A stretch of 64,000 bases of DNA from an uncultured Collinsella sp. (GCA_900756945.1 CAAELZ010000074.1:4915-68914); one strand, 5' to 3'; positions 15,909 through 24,937 are shown, numbered from the stretch's first letter. Numbers and translations are program-made. The notes: generated by a model not told the origin, from the sequence alone.

Positions 15909-16337
15909 ATGGCTGAGAAGAAGGTTGCCAACGTCATTAAGCTCCAGATTCCTGCTGGTGCAGCTAACCCCGCTCCTCCCGTCGGCCCCGCCCTGGGCGC
16001 TGCTGGCGTGAACATCATGCAGTTCTGCCAGGCCTTTAACGCCGAGACGCAGGACAAGAAGGGCGACATCATCCCCGTTGAGATCTCTGTCTACGAGGAC
16101 AAGTCCTTCTCCTTCATCACCAAGACCCCGCCGGCGGCTCACCTCATCAAGAAGGAGCTGAACCTTAAGTCTGGTTCCGCTAAGCCCCAGGCCGACAAGG
16201 TTGGTCAGCTCTCCCAGGAGCAGCTCACCAAGATCGCCGAGATCAAGATGCCGGACCTCAATGCCAACGACATTGACGCCGCCAAGAAGATCATCGCCGG
16301 TACCGCCCGTTCCATGGGCGTCACCATCGCTGAGTAG
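15909..16337 (+). CDS. rplK: 50S ribosomal protein L11
   Basis: Large-subunit stalk-base protein at the GTPase centre. The protein is 142 aa; [20 protein letters not shown] near the N-terminus is the signature. The first ATG of the frame is at 15903 (MTMAEKK), but GAAAGGA at 15896-15902 is better spaced to ATG 15909. The C-terminal rRNA-binding half is complete. Precedes rplA as in most bacteria. Confidence 0.96.
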   Translation: MAEKKVANVIKLQIPAGAANPAPPVGPALGAAGVNIMQFCQAFNAETQDKKGDIIPVEISVYEDKSFSFITKTPPAAHLIKKELNLKSGSAKPQADKVGQLSQEQLTKIAEIKMPDLNANDIDAAKKIIAGTARSMGVTIAE

Positions 16338-16355
16338 CGATTTCTTATGGTAACG

Positions 16356-16381
16356 ACGGGTGCTCCGACCGGGGCGCCCGT
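16356..16381 (+). promoter_or_regulatory. stem-loop between rplK and rplA
   Basis: ACGGGTGC pairs with GCGCCCGT. A second small hairpin, GTGTGC...GGCACAC, follows at about 16387-16404. Together they fill the 117-bp gap and may be an L1 target or an RNA-processing element; neither is shown. Confidence 0.35.
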
Positions 16382-16454
16382 TAAATGTGTGCAATAGGGC
16401 ACACGATACGATGTGGGAGGGCTCACGCCCGTTTAACCACAGGAGGTAATGCAC

Positions 16455-17162
16455 ATGGCTAAGCATGGTAAGAGCTATAACGCCGCTGCCGAGAAGATCG
16501 ACCGCGCCACGCTCTACACCCCCCTTCAGGCTGCCAAGCTCATCAAGGAGCTCGACACCGCCAAGTTCGACGAGACCGTCGAGGCCCACTTCCGTCTGGG
16601 CATCGATACTCGTAAGGCCGACCAGAACATCCGTGGCTCCATCTCCCTGCCCCACGGCACCGGCAAGACCGTTCGTGTTGCCGTCTTCGCCGAGGGCGAG
16701 AAGGCCCGCGAGGCCGAGGCCGCCGGCGCCGACATCATCGGTTCCGACGAGCTCGTCGCCCAGATCCAGAAGGGCGAGATCAACTTCGACGCCGCTATCG
16801 CTACGCCGAACATGATGGCCAAGGTTGGCCGCATCGGTAAGATCCTTGGTCCCCGTGGCCTCATGCCGAACCCCAAGCTCGGCACCGTGACCATGGACGT
16901 CGCCAAGATGGTTTCCGAGCTCAAGGCTGGCCGCGTTGAGTACCGCGCCGACCGTTACGGCATCTGCCACGTGCCCCTGGGCAAGAAGTCCTTCTCTGAG
17001 CAGCAGCTCGTCGAGAACTACGCTGCCCTGTACACCGAGATCCTGCGCGTCAAGCCCTCTTCTGCTAAGGGCAAGTACGTCAAGTCCATCTCCGTGTCTT
17101 CCACCATGGGCCCTGGCGTCAAGGTCGATCCCGCTGTCCAGCGCGACTTCCTGGCTGAGTAA
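16455..17162 (+). CDS. rplA: 50S ribosomal protein L1
   Basis: Ribosomal L1-stalk protein and translational autoregulator in many bacteria. The protein is 235 aa. It contains [19 protein letters not shown] and the signature [24 protein letters not shown] at 16441-16446 fits ATG 16455 better than the in-frame ATG at 16449. Followed by a strong terminator. Confidence 0.97.
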   Translation: MAKHGKSYNAAAEKIDRATLYTPLQAAKLIKELDTAKFDETVEAHFRLGIDTRKADQNIRGSISLPHGTGKTVRVAVFAEGEKAREAEAAGADIIGSDELVAQIQKGEINFDAAIATPNMMAKVGRIGKILGPRGLMPNPKLGTVTMDVAKMVSELKAGRVEYRADRYGICHVPLGKKSFSEQQLVENYAALYTEILRVKPSSAKGKYVKSISVSSTMGPGVKVDPAVQRDFLAE

Positions 17163-17198
17163 CTAACAGTTACTGCCTGAGCAAAGTAAGCATTGCTA

Positions 17199-17240
17199 AA
17201 GAAGCCCGGTTCTGCCTCGTGCAGGACCGGGTTTCTTGCT
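17199..17240 (+). terminator. Rho-independent terminator of rplK-rplA
   Basis: AAGAAGCCCGGTTCTGC (17199-17215) pairs with GCAGGACCGGGTTTCTT (17221-17237) with a 5-base loop. Confidence 0.85.
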
Positions 17241-17253
17241 ATCGCGTCAAAAG

Positions 17254-17286
17254 CACCACAAAGGGGACAGTGTCCCCTTTGTGGTG
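17254..17286. repeat. GGGGACAG-type palindromic repeat, copy 1
   Basis: CACCACAAAGGGGACA (17254-17269) and its exact complement (17271-17286) around a single G. It abuts the 3' end of the metallophosphoesterase gene at 17288. Related copies at 19971 and 20874 have GGTGCCTGTCC in place of the perfect centre. Confidence 0.85.
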
Positions 17287-17287
17287 G

Positions 17288-17998
17288 TTACCAGGGGGTT
17301 CTGGCGGTCGAGGACTCGATGGCCTCGTGGCGCTTGAGCTCGCGGCGCATGGTTTGCGAGTTGAGCCAGGCTGCCTGCCATCCGCGGATGGGGTAGCGCG
17401 TCTGGTCGAGCTCAAACTGCGTATAGCCGCAGGCGTTGATGATCGTCGTTCCACACACATGCTGCCGCTCGCGCTGAAAATCGTAACCGTAGCTTTGGTG
17501 TACATGCCCATGCACCATGTAGTCGGCCCCCCAGGACTCAAGCGCTGTGTTAAAGCACTCAAACCCTCGATGCGGCAGATCGTCCAGATCACCCATACCG
17601 GCGGCGGGTGCATGGGTAAGCAGAATGTCGCACCCGCCGACCATCCTAACCTTACGCGACAGCTTGCGCATGCGCTTGGACATCTCGCGTTCGGTGTACA
17701 TGTTGGCGCCGTCGCGATAACGCATGGACCCGCCAAGGCCCGCAATGCGAATCCCTCGGTACGTGTACACGCTGTCTTCCACGCAGATACATCCGCCCGG
17801 TGCATGGCGCGCGTAGCGGTCGTCGTGGTTGCCACGAACGTACACAAGCGGTTTGTTGATGACAGTGACCAAAAACTCAAGATAGTCCGGATCCAGGTCG
17901 CCTGCGGATAGAATCAGGTCAACGTCCTCAAAGCGCTCCTTGCGAAAACATTCCCACAGGCAGCGCTCCTCTACATCGGCAATGGCTAGGATATTCAT
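17288..17998 (-). CDS. calcineurin-like metallophosphoesterase
   Basis: A 236-aa metallophosphatase-fold protein. The five motifs appear in order: IADVEE (variant of D-x-H near residue 8), SAGDLD (about 31-36), VRGNHDD (about 54-60), LLTHAP (about 126-131) and VHGHVH (about 162-167). The first motif has Glu where His is usual, which may alter metal binding. The substrate is unknown (phosphodiester or protein phosphate). Its start codon overlaps the stop of the upstream ParB/BMP gene (ATGA), so the two are translationally coupled and probably act together. Confidence 0.82.
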   Translation of the reverse strand: MNILAIADVEERCLWECFRKERFEDVDLILSAGDLDPDYLEFLVTVINKPLVYVRGNHDDRYARHAPGGCICVEDSVYTYRGIRIAGLGGSMRYRDGANMYTEREMSKRMRKLSRKVRMVGGCDILLTHAPAAGMGDLDDLPHRGFECFNTALESWGADYMVHGHVHQSYGYDFQRERQHVCGTTIINACGYTQFELDQTRYPIRGWQAAWLNSQTMRRELKRHEAIESSTARTPW

Positions 17999-19914
17999 AG
18001 GGCACGGACCTCCGGCTCGTTATCGAGCTGCGGAATCGAGCCTATAACGTTGTCAGCCAGCCAGTTCATCTCGACAATCTGCGTACTCGGCAGGGGAGGG
18101 AAGCCCTCAATCTGAACCACGCCGTCCTGGCTGTGGAGCTCGCCGCCAAATGGGTTGATGGAGCCCTCGACAATGCCGTTGCGAAGCAGCTGCACAAGTT
18201 TACGCGTCTGATAGGGTAGGCCCGGAGCGTAGCGAATATCGATGACGCCGGAGCTCATGCCGTACCAGTAGTTGACGGCGCGCACCTGCTGGTCATCGGC
18301 GGTCTCGTCCCATGTGCCGTGCAGTAGGCTGCGTACGATGAGTTCGTAGTAACGGCCCCAGTTCCATACCGGCATAGCAATACCGGTAACTTCCTTGCCG
18401 TTTACCAGACGGTGAAGCCCGTAGGCGGTGGGGTCCTCGAGAGACTTGGACATATCGGCGCCGGTCATGACGCTCACGCCTTCGCGGCACATGGCTTCGG
18501 CAAGACCTCCAGCGGGCACATCGCCCCAGGTCAGGATAATTTGCGCACGGGGGTCGAGCAGCGAGGCGCCAATCGCAAAGGCGTTGATCTCGCTGAGTGC
18601 GCCCGAGGCGAAGACCGACGCGTGGTAGCCGATGCGGTGGTTGTCCGCCATGCTGGCGGCAAGGGCGCCCAGGAGGAACTTGGCCTCGTACATCTTGCCA
18701 AAGTACGAACGGACGCTTTGGTGGGGAAGGCCGATAGAGCAGTTAAGGAACCGCACCTGGGGATACTCAACGGCAGCTCTGAGCGTGTATTCCATCAGGC
18801 GGTGCGAGGTCGAGAAGATGACGTTAGCTCCATGTTTGACAGCCGTTTCCACGGCGGCGTAGAACACATCCGGATTATGACAGTCCTCGAACGCCTCGGT
18901 GCGCACGATACCGCCAAAGTGCTCATCGAGATACTGACGCCCTTGGTCGTGCAGGCTGTCCCAGCTCGACGTCGCACAGGGGAACTCATGGATAAAGGCG
19001 ATGCGCAGGGGGCTGGCCGCCGAGTAGACGGTCTTGCCCATAAAGAAGTTGAGCACGCCGGAGGTGGACTTGGCGGGCGCCTCTTCCTCATCGACACTCG
19101 GTGCCTCGACAAGATCGACCTTCTCCTCATCACTTTTGCCGGCAATGACCAACTCGCGCCAAATCTTGCACAGGCGGTTTACGACGATATCCGTCGGCGT
19201 ATCCAGCAGGCGGTCCTGGTTGTACACATTGAGGTAGACGAGCATAGCGTCGACGGGCGTAATGTCCAGATGGTCGCCGCCGGCGCGCAGGTAGGCGCGC
19301 TTAAAGAGCAGGAAGGTGTGGCGCAGGTAGTCGACCTTTTTCTGCGGCCATTTTTCGATAAGGTTCTGACCGAGCATCTTGGCGAGCGTTTCGTAGCTTC
19401 CCTCACGCGAGAACTCGATCTCGTATAGGGGGCAGACGCGCCAAAACGCGCAGAACTCGCCATAGAGGCGGCTTTCGACGGAATCCCATTTTCCGGGGTA
19501 GAGGCGGGTGACCTTGGCCGAAACTGTCGGGGCGTCCAGGAATTTGAGGACGCTGACGCGCTTGTTGCCCTCTTGGACGTAGAACCGATGCATGAACTCG
19601 GTGACGATGATGGGGTCGCGATAGCCCTCGGTCACCTGGATGTCGTAGAGGTTGGACCACTTGCGGGCGAACTCGGTGCTAAATGGCAACAGGGGCATAA
19701 AGTTGCACGAAAAGGCAGACTGACGGCCCTTGGTGACCGTGCCGACGACCATTTCGAGCGGAATATCCCGCAGGCCGACGCTCTCTCGCTGACCTAAGGG
19801 GAGCTGGGCAACCAAACTGTCGAGGTCCGTAAGGTATGGATGCTCGCTTTGGCTGATGGCGCGTCGACGTCCCTGCTCGCCGCGCTTGCGTGCTTGACGA
19901 TAGGCCTCTTCCAT
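17995..19914 (-). CDS. ParB-like domain fused to a BMP/PnrA-type ligand-binding domain
   Basis: A 639-aa protein without a signal peptide or lipobox, so presumably cytosolic. The N-terminal half has a ParB/sulfiredoxin-like signature (TEFMHRFYVQEGNKRVSVLK, about 105-124) and a helical region; from about 304 (LRIAFIHEFPC) the chain resembles the BMP/PnrA family of nucleoside-binding proteins, with FLNCSIG, SYFGKMYEAKFLLGALAA and later GVIDIRYAPGLP. BMP proteins are usually exported ABC-transporter receptors; a cytosolic, fused version suggests a ligand sensor. The start ATG is at 19914 (GGAGT-type SD); the gene is coupled to the phosphoesterase. Function unknown. Confidence 0.7.
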   Translation of the reverse strand: MEEAYRQARKRGEQGRRRAISQSEHPYLTDLDSLVAQLPLGQRESVGLRDIPLEMVVGTVTKGRQSAFSCNFMPLLPFSTEFARKWSNLYDIQVTEGYRDPIIVTEFMHRFYVQEGNKRVSVLKFLDAPTVSAKVTRLYPGKWDSVESRLYGEFCAFWRVCPLYEIEFSREGSYETLAKMLGQNLIEKWPQKKVDYLRHTFLLFKRAYLRAGGDHLDITPVDAMLVYLNVYNQDRLLDTPTDIVVNRLCKIWRELVIAGKSDEEKVDLVEAPSVDEEEAPAKSTSGVLNFFMGKTVYSAASPLRIAFIHEFPCATSSWDSLHDQGRQYLDEHFGGIVRTEAFEDCHNPDVFYAAVETAVKHGANVIFSTSHRLMEYTLRAAVEYPQVRFLNCSIGLPHQSVRSYFGKMYEAKFLLGALAASMADNHRIGYHASVFASGALSEINAFAIGASLLDPRAQIILTWGDVPAGGLAEAMCREGVSVMTGADMSKSLEDPTAYGLHRLVNGKEVTGIAMPVWNWGRYYELIVRSLLHGTWDETADDQQVRAVNYWYGMSSGVIDIRYAPGLPYQTRKLVQLLRNGIVEGSINPFGGELHSQDGVVQIEGFPPLPSTQIVEMNWLADNVIGSIPQLDNEPEVRAL

Positions 19915-19970
19915 GGTGTCTACTCCCTTAGTCGTTTAAACAACTATATGAACCATGGTACCACGATGCG

Positions 19971-20009
19971 AAACTACCACAAAGGTGCCTGTCCCCTTTG
20001 TGGTAGTTT
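19971..20009. repeat. GGGACAG-type palindromic repeat, copy 2
   Basis: AAACTACCACAAAGG (19971-19985) and its exact complement (19995-20009) around TGCCTGTCC. Its right arm overlaps the stop codon of mscS (20008-20010). Confidence 0.85.
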
Positions 20010-20775
20010 AGGCGATGATGGGGGCGATGGCACGAATGCAGGCGTCGGCTGCCGTGAAGGTGGTGCTATCGTCGCTGACGATAAAGATGATTTTGCCCTT
20101 GACGCCAAAGTCGCCGATCTCGCTAAAGAGCACGTACGGCTCCTTGTCAAAGCCAGAGATGGGAAGCACCGCGGCCTTGGTGGCGTCGGTAAGCTCATCT
20201 GCCAGCGCGTCCAGCGAGGCCCACTTAGACGTGTCCTTTACGGCAACGGGCACGGCCACGCGCCCAAAGGGCATCAGGTGCACGAGCGTGTTCTTGGAGA
20301 TGTTGGAGTTGGGCACAATGATGGTCTGCCCGCAGGCATCCTCGATGGTCGTGTGGCGCCAGGTGATGTCTTGGACCACGCCCGACACGCCGCCGACCTC
20401 GATATTGTCGCCGGGCTTGATGATGCCGATGAAGGTCACCTGCATACCGCCGATAAGGTTCGACAGCGTGTCCTGAAAGCCGAGCGAGATGGCGATGCCG
20501 CCGACGCCAAGAGCGGCGACGAGGGCGTTTGCATTAATGCCAAAACAGTTGTCGAGGATAAAGCTGCCGCCGATCATCCAGATGACGGCGCGTGTGATGT
20601 TGATGAAGATGCTCGATGCTGGGAGCGGGTTATCATCGCGGTTAAGCAGGTGGTGCAGGGTCTTGGACGCGATTTTGGCGGCAACGGCGGTGCCGATGGC
20701 CAAGATACCGGCCCAGATGATGTTGTGGACCCATCGTTGTGCAAAGAAATGAAGAATTGGCTCAAACAATTCCAT
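20008..20775 (-). CDS. mechanosensitive ion channel, MscS family
   Basis: Small-conductance mechanosensitive channel that opens on hypo-osmotic shock. The protein is 255 aa from ATG 20775 (GAGGAGG lies nine bases upstream; an in-frame ATG at 20799 has no such signal). N-terminal transmembrane helices are followed by the pore-lining helix with NALVAALGVGGIAISLGFQD (about 100-119), then the cytoplasmic beta domain with GDNIEVGGVSGVVQDI and TIIVPNSNI, and a short alpha/beta C-terminus. Monocistronic. Confidence 0.9.
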   Translation of the reverse strand: MELFEPILHFFAQRWVHNIIWAGILAIGTAVAAKIASKTLHHLLNRDDNPLPASSIFINITRAVIWMIGGSFILDNCFGINANALVAALGVGGIAISLGFQDTLSNLIGGMQVTFIGIIKPGDNIEVGGVSGVVQDITWRHTTIEDACGQTIIVPNSNISKNTLVHLMPFGRVAVPVAVKDTSKWASLDALADELTDATKAAVLPISGFDKEPYVLFSEIGDFGVKGKIIFIVSDDSTTFTAADACIRAIAPIIA

Positions 20776-20818
20776 GTAGGGAAACCTCCTCATGATCATC
20801 CAACCATGATACCCACCA

Positions 20819-20851
20819 AGAAGCCCGTCCGATCACATTGGACGGGCTTCT
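20819..20851 (-). terminator. stem-loop downstream of the ABC importer operon
   Basis: AGAAGCCCGTCC pairs with GGACGGGCTTCT with a 9-base loop. On the minus strand it is followed by TTGGTGGG rather than a T-run, so it is a weak terminator candidate. Confidence 0.5.
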
Positions 20852-20873
20852 GCGCTCGATATAAGGGTTAACG

Positions 20874-20914
20874 AAAACCACCACAAAGGTGCCTGTCCCC
20901 TTTGTGGTGGTTTT
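20874..20914. repeat. GGGACAG-type palindromic repeat, copy 3
   Basis: AAAACCACCACAAAGG (20874-20889) and its exact complement (20899-20914) around TGCCTGTCC, the same loop as copy 2. It lies 8 bp beyond the stop codon of the ABC ATPase gene. Confidence 0.85.
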
Positions 20915-20922
20915 CTAGGTCG

Positions 20923-21717
20923 TTAGCTCAGCAGCATGCGGTCGTTGGCGAGCTCGCCACCCGAGACCTCCTCGAACTTCTGCAGTAGGTCGGCCACGGT
21001 GAGCGACTTCTTCTCATCGCCCGCCACGTCGTAAATCACATGGCCCTCGTGCATCATAATCAGACGGTTGCCCAGACGGATGGCGTCGTTCATGTTGTGC
21101 GTGACCATGAGCGTGGTCAGGCGGTTCTCGTCGACAATCTCCTCGGTCAGGCTGAGCACCTTAGAGGCCGTCTTGGGGTCGAGGGCCGCCGTGTGCTCGT
21201 CGAGCAGCAGCAGGCGCGGCTTGGTGAGCGTGGCCATCAGCAGGGTGAGTGCCTGACGCTGGCCGCCCGAGAGCAGGCCGACCTTGGCGTTGAGGCGTGT
21301 GTCCAGGCCAAGGTCCAGGCGCTTGAGCAGCTCAACGTACTCGTCCTTCTCGGCCTTGGTGACGCCCCACGAAAGGCCGCGACGCTGGCCGCGACGCTTG
21401 GCGAGGGCCAGGTTCTCGGCGATCTGCATATCGGCAGCGGTGCCGCGCATGGGGTCCTGAAACACGCGGCCCAGGTACTTGGCGCGCTGCGACTCGCTCA
21501 GACGCGAGATGTCGGTGCCGTCGAGCTCGATAACGCCCGAATCGAGCGGATACACGCCGGCGATCATATTGAGCAGCGTGGACTTGCCGGCGCCGTTGCC
21601 GCCAATCACGGTTACAAAGTCGCCGTCATTCAGGGTGAGGTCGACGCCGGTGAGCGCGCGCTTCTCGGTGACGGTGCCCTTGTTAAAGGTCTTCTTGACG
21701 TGCGAGAGCTTAAGCAT
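20923..21717 (-). CDS. ABC transporter ATP-binding protein
   Basis: Cytosolic ATPase of an importer. The protein is 264 aa. Walker A GGNGAGKST (39-47), Q-loop, LSGGQRQAL signature and Walker B LLLLDEHTAALD are intact, with the switch His in MVTHNM. A longer frame exists to 21798, but ATG 21717 has GAAGGGGG nine bases upstream and starts the conserved MLKLSHVKK. It overlaps the permease 3' end by 8 bp. The paralogous set (PF04392 receptor, BMP-like permease, ATPase) is often called TrpXYZ in Firmicutes; the substrate here is unproven. Confidence 0.9.
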   Translation of the reverse strand: MLKLSHVKKTFNKGTVTEKRALTGVDLTLNDGDFVTVIGGNGAGKSTLLNMIAGVYPLDSGVIELDGTDISRLSESQRAKYLGRVFQDPMRGTAADMQIAENLALAKRRGQRRGLSWGVTKAEKDEYVELLKRLDLGLDTRLNAKVGLLSGGQRQALTLLMATLTKPRLLLLDEHTAALDPKTASKVLSLTEEIVDENRLTTLMVTHNMNDAIRLGNRLIMMHEGHVIYDVAGDEKKSLTVADLLQKFEEVSGGELANDRMLLS

Positions 21718-22633
21718 CTGCCTCATCCCCCTTCGTGTAGGAGCTGCGGAGCTTATAGCGCTCCCAAACCACGGGCACGCACAGGGCCACGGCGACAATC
21801 ACGGCGGAGAGCAGCTTCATGTCGTTGGCGTCCATGCCCAACTGCAGCACGATGGCGCGGATAAGGAAGTACACCACGGAGCCAAAGACGGCGGAGGCAA
21901 GACGGACGCTAAACTGCGTGAGGCCGCCGGGCAGCAGACGGCCGAGCACCTCACCGATAACAATGGCGGCAAGACCGATAACGATGGCGCCGGTGCCCAT
22001 ACCAATGTCGGCATACTTTTGGCTCTGGCAGATGAGCGCGCCCGAAAGGCCGATGAGGGCGTTGGAGAGCACGAGGGCGATCATCTTGGTGGAGTTGGTG
22101 TTGACGCCCAGAGCGCGGATCATGTACTCGTTGTTGCCGGTGGCGCGCAGCGCCGAGCCGATCTCGGTGCCAAAGAACCAATACAGGATGGCAACGATAG
22201 CCACGGCGAGCAGGATGCCCAAGATGATGGCAACGGTGGACTGCGGCAGACCGGTCATATTGCTGACGGCCGAGAACACGGTGCCCTTGGCAAGAATGGG
22301 CGTATTGGACTTGCCCATGATGCGCAGGTTGATGGACCACAGGCTGATCTGGGTGAGGATTCCGGCGAGGATCGCGGGAATCTCAAAGACGGTGGTCAAA
22401 ATGCCCGTGACGGCACCCGCGATGGCGCCGGCGCACATACCGGCCAGCACGGCGAGCAGCGGGTCGACGTTGTTATTGACGATGAGCACAGCGCAAACGC
22501 AGCCGCCGAGGGCAAAGCTGCCGTCGCAGGTCATATCGGGAATGTCGAGCAGGCGGAACGTGATAAACACGCCAAGCACCATAATGCCCCAGAGGACGCC
22601 CTGCGAAACGGCGCCCTGCAATGCAATGAGCAT
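21710..22633 (-). CDS. ABC transporter permease (branched-chain/BMP-like family)
   Basis: Integral-membrane permease, 307 aa, about eight to nine hydrophobic helices. Conserved cytoplasmic-loop region GSALRATGNNEYMIRALGVN (about 159-178) contacts the ATPase. Strong family resemblance to LivH/BMP permeases of the substrate-binding PF04392 systems. Starts at the ATG at 22633 with AGGAGG upstream. It forms an operon with the ATPase; the receptor gene lies about 200 bp upstream and is probably separately terminated. Confidence 0.88.
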   Translation of the reverse strand: MLIALQGAVSQGVLWGIMVLGVFITFRLLDIPDMTCDGSFALGGCVCAVLIVNNNVDPLLAVLAGMCAGAIAGAVTGILTTVFEIPAILAGILTQISLWSINLRIMGKSNTPILAKGTVFSAVSNMTGLPQSTVAIILGILLAVAIVAILYWFFGTEIGSALRATGNNEYMIRALGVNTNSTKMIALVLSNALIGLSGALICQSQKYADIGMGTGAIVIGLAAIVIGEVLGRLLPGGLTQFSVRLASAVFGSVVYFLIRAIVLQLGMDANDMKLLSAVIVAVALCVPVVWERYKLRSSYTKGDEADA

Positions 22634-22729
22634 GCTTCATACCTCCTAGGATAGGGTGGACACGTGATTCACCATAATAGCGGTAACAATGCATAGAAGA
22701 GCTGCGGACAGACGTTTTGTTTTACCTGA

Positions 22730-22768
22730 AACAAGCAGGGCGGACGCCGGTCTACAGCGCCCGCCCCT
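22730..22768 (-). terminator. stem-loop after the substrate-binding protein gene
   Basis: GGGCGGACGC pairs with GCGCCCGCCC (one wobble); on the minus strand it is followed by TGCTTGTTT. It could give partial read-through, setting receptor above permease expression. Confidence 0.45.
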
Positions 22769-22836
22769 GTGGCTCAGATATTGAATAACGCGGCTAAGGC
22801 GCGAGCACGGGCTCTAGACGCATGCCGCGTATGGCA

Positions 22837-23817
22837 TTACGCGTCCAGAGCGGAAAGGTCGATGCCCAGGGCCTCGGCCATTTCGTCGTTCTTGACGACG
22901 ACCAGGTCCTTGCTCGAGAGGTGCTTGATCGGCATGTCTTCGGGCTTGGCCTCGCCCTTCAGGATCTTAACGGCCATCTCGCCCGCGGCGTAGCCCAGGT
23001 CCTCATAGTTGATGGAGAGGGTGAACAGGCCGCCGGCCATGCACATACCCTCCTCGCCAGTCACGAAGGGAAGCTTGTTTTCCTTGCAGATCTGGCCGAC
23101 CTGCGAGGCACCCGCGGCGATGGTGTTGTCGGTGGGGGAGTACAGCGCATCGACCTTGCCCACGGCAGACTCGACGACGGACTGAATCTCGTTGGAGCTC
23201 GAGACGGTGAAATCGGTGTACTCGAGGCCCAACTTGTCGAGCTCCTTCTTGGCGGCCTTGATCTGGACGCCGGAGTTGGACTCGGCGGTGCAGTAGAGCA
23301 GGCCGACCTTCTTTACGTCGGGCAGGACCTTCTGCATCATCTCGAGTTGCTCGGCGACCGGGGTGAGGTCGGAAGCGCCTGTGACGTTGGTACCCGGCTT
23401 GTCGTTGTCCTGGACCAGGCCGGAGGCGGCGTAGTCGGTGATGGCGCAGCCCACGATGGGGATATCCGCCGTGGCACCGGCAGCAGCCTGTGCGGCGGGC
23501 GTGGCGATGGCGTAGATCAGGTCGACGCCATCGCCCACGAACTTGTCGGCGATGGACTTACACGTGGACTGGTCGTTCTGGGCGTTCTTCTGGTCGATCT
23601 TGACCTTAAGGCCGCTCTCCTTGATGGCCTTGACAAAGCCGTCGTTGGCGGCATCGAGTGCGGAGTGCTCGGTGAGCTGCAGAACGCCGATGGTGTAGTC
23701 GGAACCGGCGGCAGCAGAGCCGGAACCAGAGTTGCCGCCGCATCCGGCGAGCGGGGCGAGCGCGAGCAGGCCGGCGGAGACCAGAAGGCTCCTGCGGCTG
23801 ATGGTGATGTCCTTCAT
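22837..23817 (-). CDS. ABC transporter substrate-binding lipoprotein (PF04392 type)
   Basis: Extracellular receptor for the importer at 20923-22633. The protein is 326 aa from ATG 23817. The N-terminal signal contains SRRSLLVSAGLLALAP and the lipobox LAGC (Cys about 26); the twin Arg allows possible Tat export. A Gly/Ser/Ala linker is followed by the two-lobed type I periplasmic-binding fold starting YTIGVLQLTEH, with IYAIATPAAQAA and IPIVGCAITDY. An upstream in-frame ATG at 23865 is not used, since it would bury the signal peptide. Ligand unknown. Confidence 0.9.
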   Translation of the reverse strand: MKDITISRRSLLVSAGLLALAPLAGCGGNSGSGSAAAGSDYTIGVLQLTEHSALDAANDGFVKAIKESGLKVKIDQKNAQNDQSTCKSIADKFVGDGVDLIYAIATPAAQAAAGATADIPIVGCAITDYAASGLVQDNDKPGTNVTGASDLTPVAEQLEMMQKVLPDVKKVGLLYCTAESNSGVQIKAAKKELDKLGLEYTDFTVSSSNEIQSVVESAVGKVDALYSPTDNTIAAGASQVGQICKENKLPFVTGEEGMCMAGGLFTLSINYEDLGYAAGEMAVKILKGEAKPEDMPIKHLSSKDLVVVKNDEMAEALGIDLSALDA

Positions 23818-23880
23818 ATCATTACCCCCAGTATAAAAATGGCTGGAAACACTGCACTGGGACAAAGTGCAAGTGGAACT

Positions 23881-23908
23881 ATAGTAGCGCTGATGTCCAT
23901 TTTTACAA
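23881..23908 (-). promoter_or_regulatory. promoter of the substrate-binding protein gene
   Basis: On the minus strand TTGTAA and TACTAT are separated by 16 bp, about 65 bp before the start codon. Confidence 0.5.
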
Positions 23909-23977
23909 CAGCCTGGCGGGTTTTTTAATACAGAATCGGATGGGCGGTACGGGTAGTCGAATGGGCGGCGGAGGGCC

Positions 23978-24763
23978 TTATGCGGCGGAGGAGGCGTCGT
24001 CCTCGTCCAGGGCGGCGAAGAGCTTCTTGCCGTCGAGGAGACGTGTGGTGACGTTTCTCATTCGGCCGATCTCTACGGTACGCAACGTGTCATCGGCGCC
24101 TCGCGCGTCATAGACCGTTCCCAGCACATACGAGATGCCGTCTCGTTGCTTGATGGCAAAGGGCCGGAGTGTCATCCGCGCCACTTCGACCTCTCCGCGT
24201 GCCGTGACACTCGAAATATCAAAACTCACCGTGGTTCCGTGGTCGATGGCCTGCTCGATGAGCTCGCAGGCATCGATGCGCTTGACGGGCGTGCGTGTGG
24301 CCTTGGTGGATTTGCCGTCTGCGCTTGGAGCAGGCTCGGGCGCATCGAGGTAGCCGCGAACGTCGGCACTCGCCATGGCAACCAGGTGCTGCGCCATGCT
24401 TTTTCGAATGGCGATGGGTGTGGAGCGGTTGCGCATGACCATGCCGTGGAGCCGGATGATCTCTTCATCGGTGAGCGGGCGGGTAAGAAGTTTGTAGCCC
24501 ACGCCGCGTTTGTACTCAATTTCGTATCCGGCATGGCGAAGCGCGGAGATGGCGGTGTAGATGCTGCGCCGCGCCGCCGAGATGGGCATGCGGGCGGGGT
24601 CGTCGGGATGGGCGAGGCGCCGGATCAACTCATCGGAAAGCATGGCCTTGTCCTCGCCGGTGTTTTCGCTTAATAGTTGCAGGATGCGAACGGCGCGATA
24701 GGCTGCCATCGAGGCGGCGCCCCTCGTCGTGGTGTCGTAGGTTTCAACAGCGGCTTCGGTCAT
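23978..24763 (-). CDS. WYL-domain transcriptional regulator
   Basis: A 261-aa cytosolic DNA-binding protein. The N-terminal region (YRAVRILQLLSENTG, then AARRSIYTAISALRHAGYEI) is a winged HTH, and the C-terminal part (LRPFAIKQRDGISYVLGTVY, then TVEIGRMRNV) resembles a WYL ligand-sensing domain. Such proteins often control DNA-damage or catabolic genes; the target is not apparent, but the ABC receptor gene lies next to it in the same orientation. ATG 24763 is preferred to GTG 24772 because of its spacing to GAAAGGA. Confidence 0.75.
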   Translation of the reverse strand: MTEAAVETYDTTTRGAASMAAYRAVRILQLLSENTGEDKAMLSDELIRRLAHPDDPARMPISAARRSIYTAISALRHAGYEIEYKRGVGYKLLTRPLTDEEIIRLHGMVMRNRSTPIAIRKSMAQHLVAMASADVRGYLDAPEPAPSADGKSTKATRTPVKRIDACELIEQAIDHGTTVSFDISSVTARGEVEVARMTLRPFAIKQRDGISYVLGTVYDARGADDTLRTVEIGRMRNVTTRLLDGKKLFAALDEDDASSAA

Positions 24764-24937
24764 CGTGCCCACGTCCTTTCCGTTTTGGGTGGCGACGGTA
24801 TGGAGCCTAGGACGTGGGGCTTTTTCAGGGGCGCAGGGCGCTCTGGGCGGTCGGTAGTTGTCGGCAAACGGCGGGTCGAGTTTTCAACAGCCCTGCTCAA
24901 CTGACCAAAAACTTGCCAAAAGCTTGACGGATGCTGT

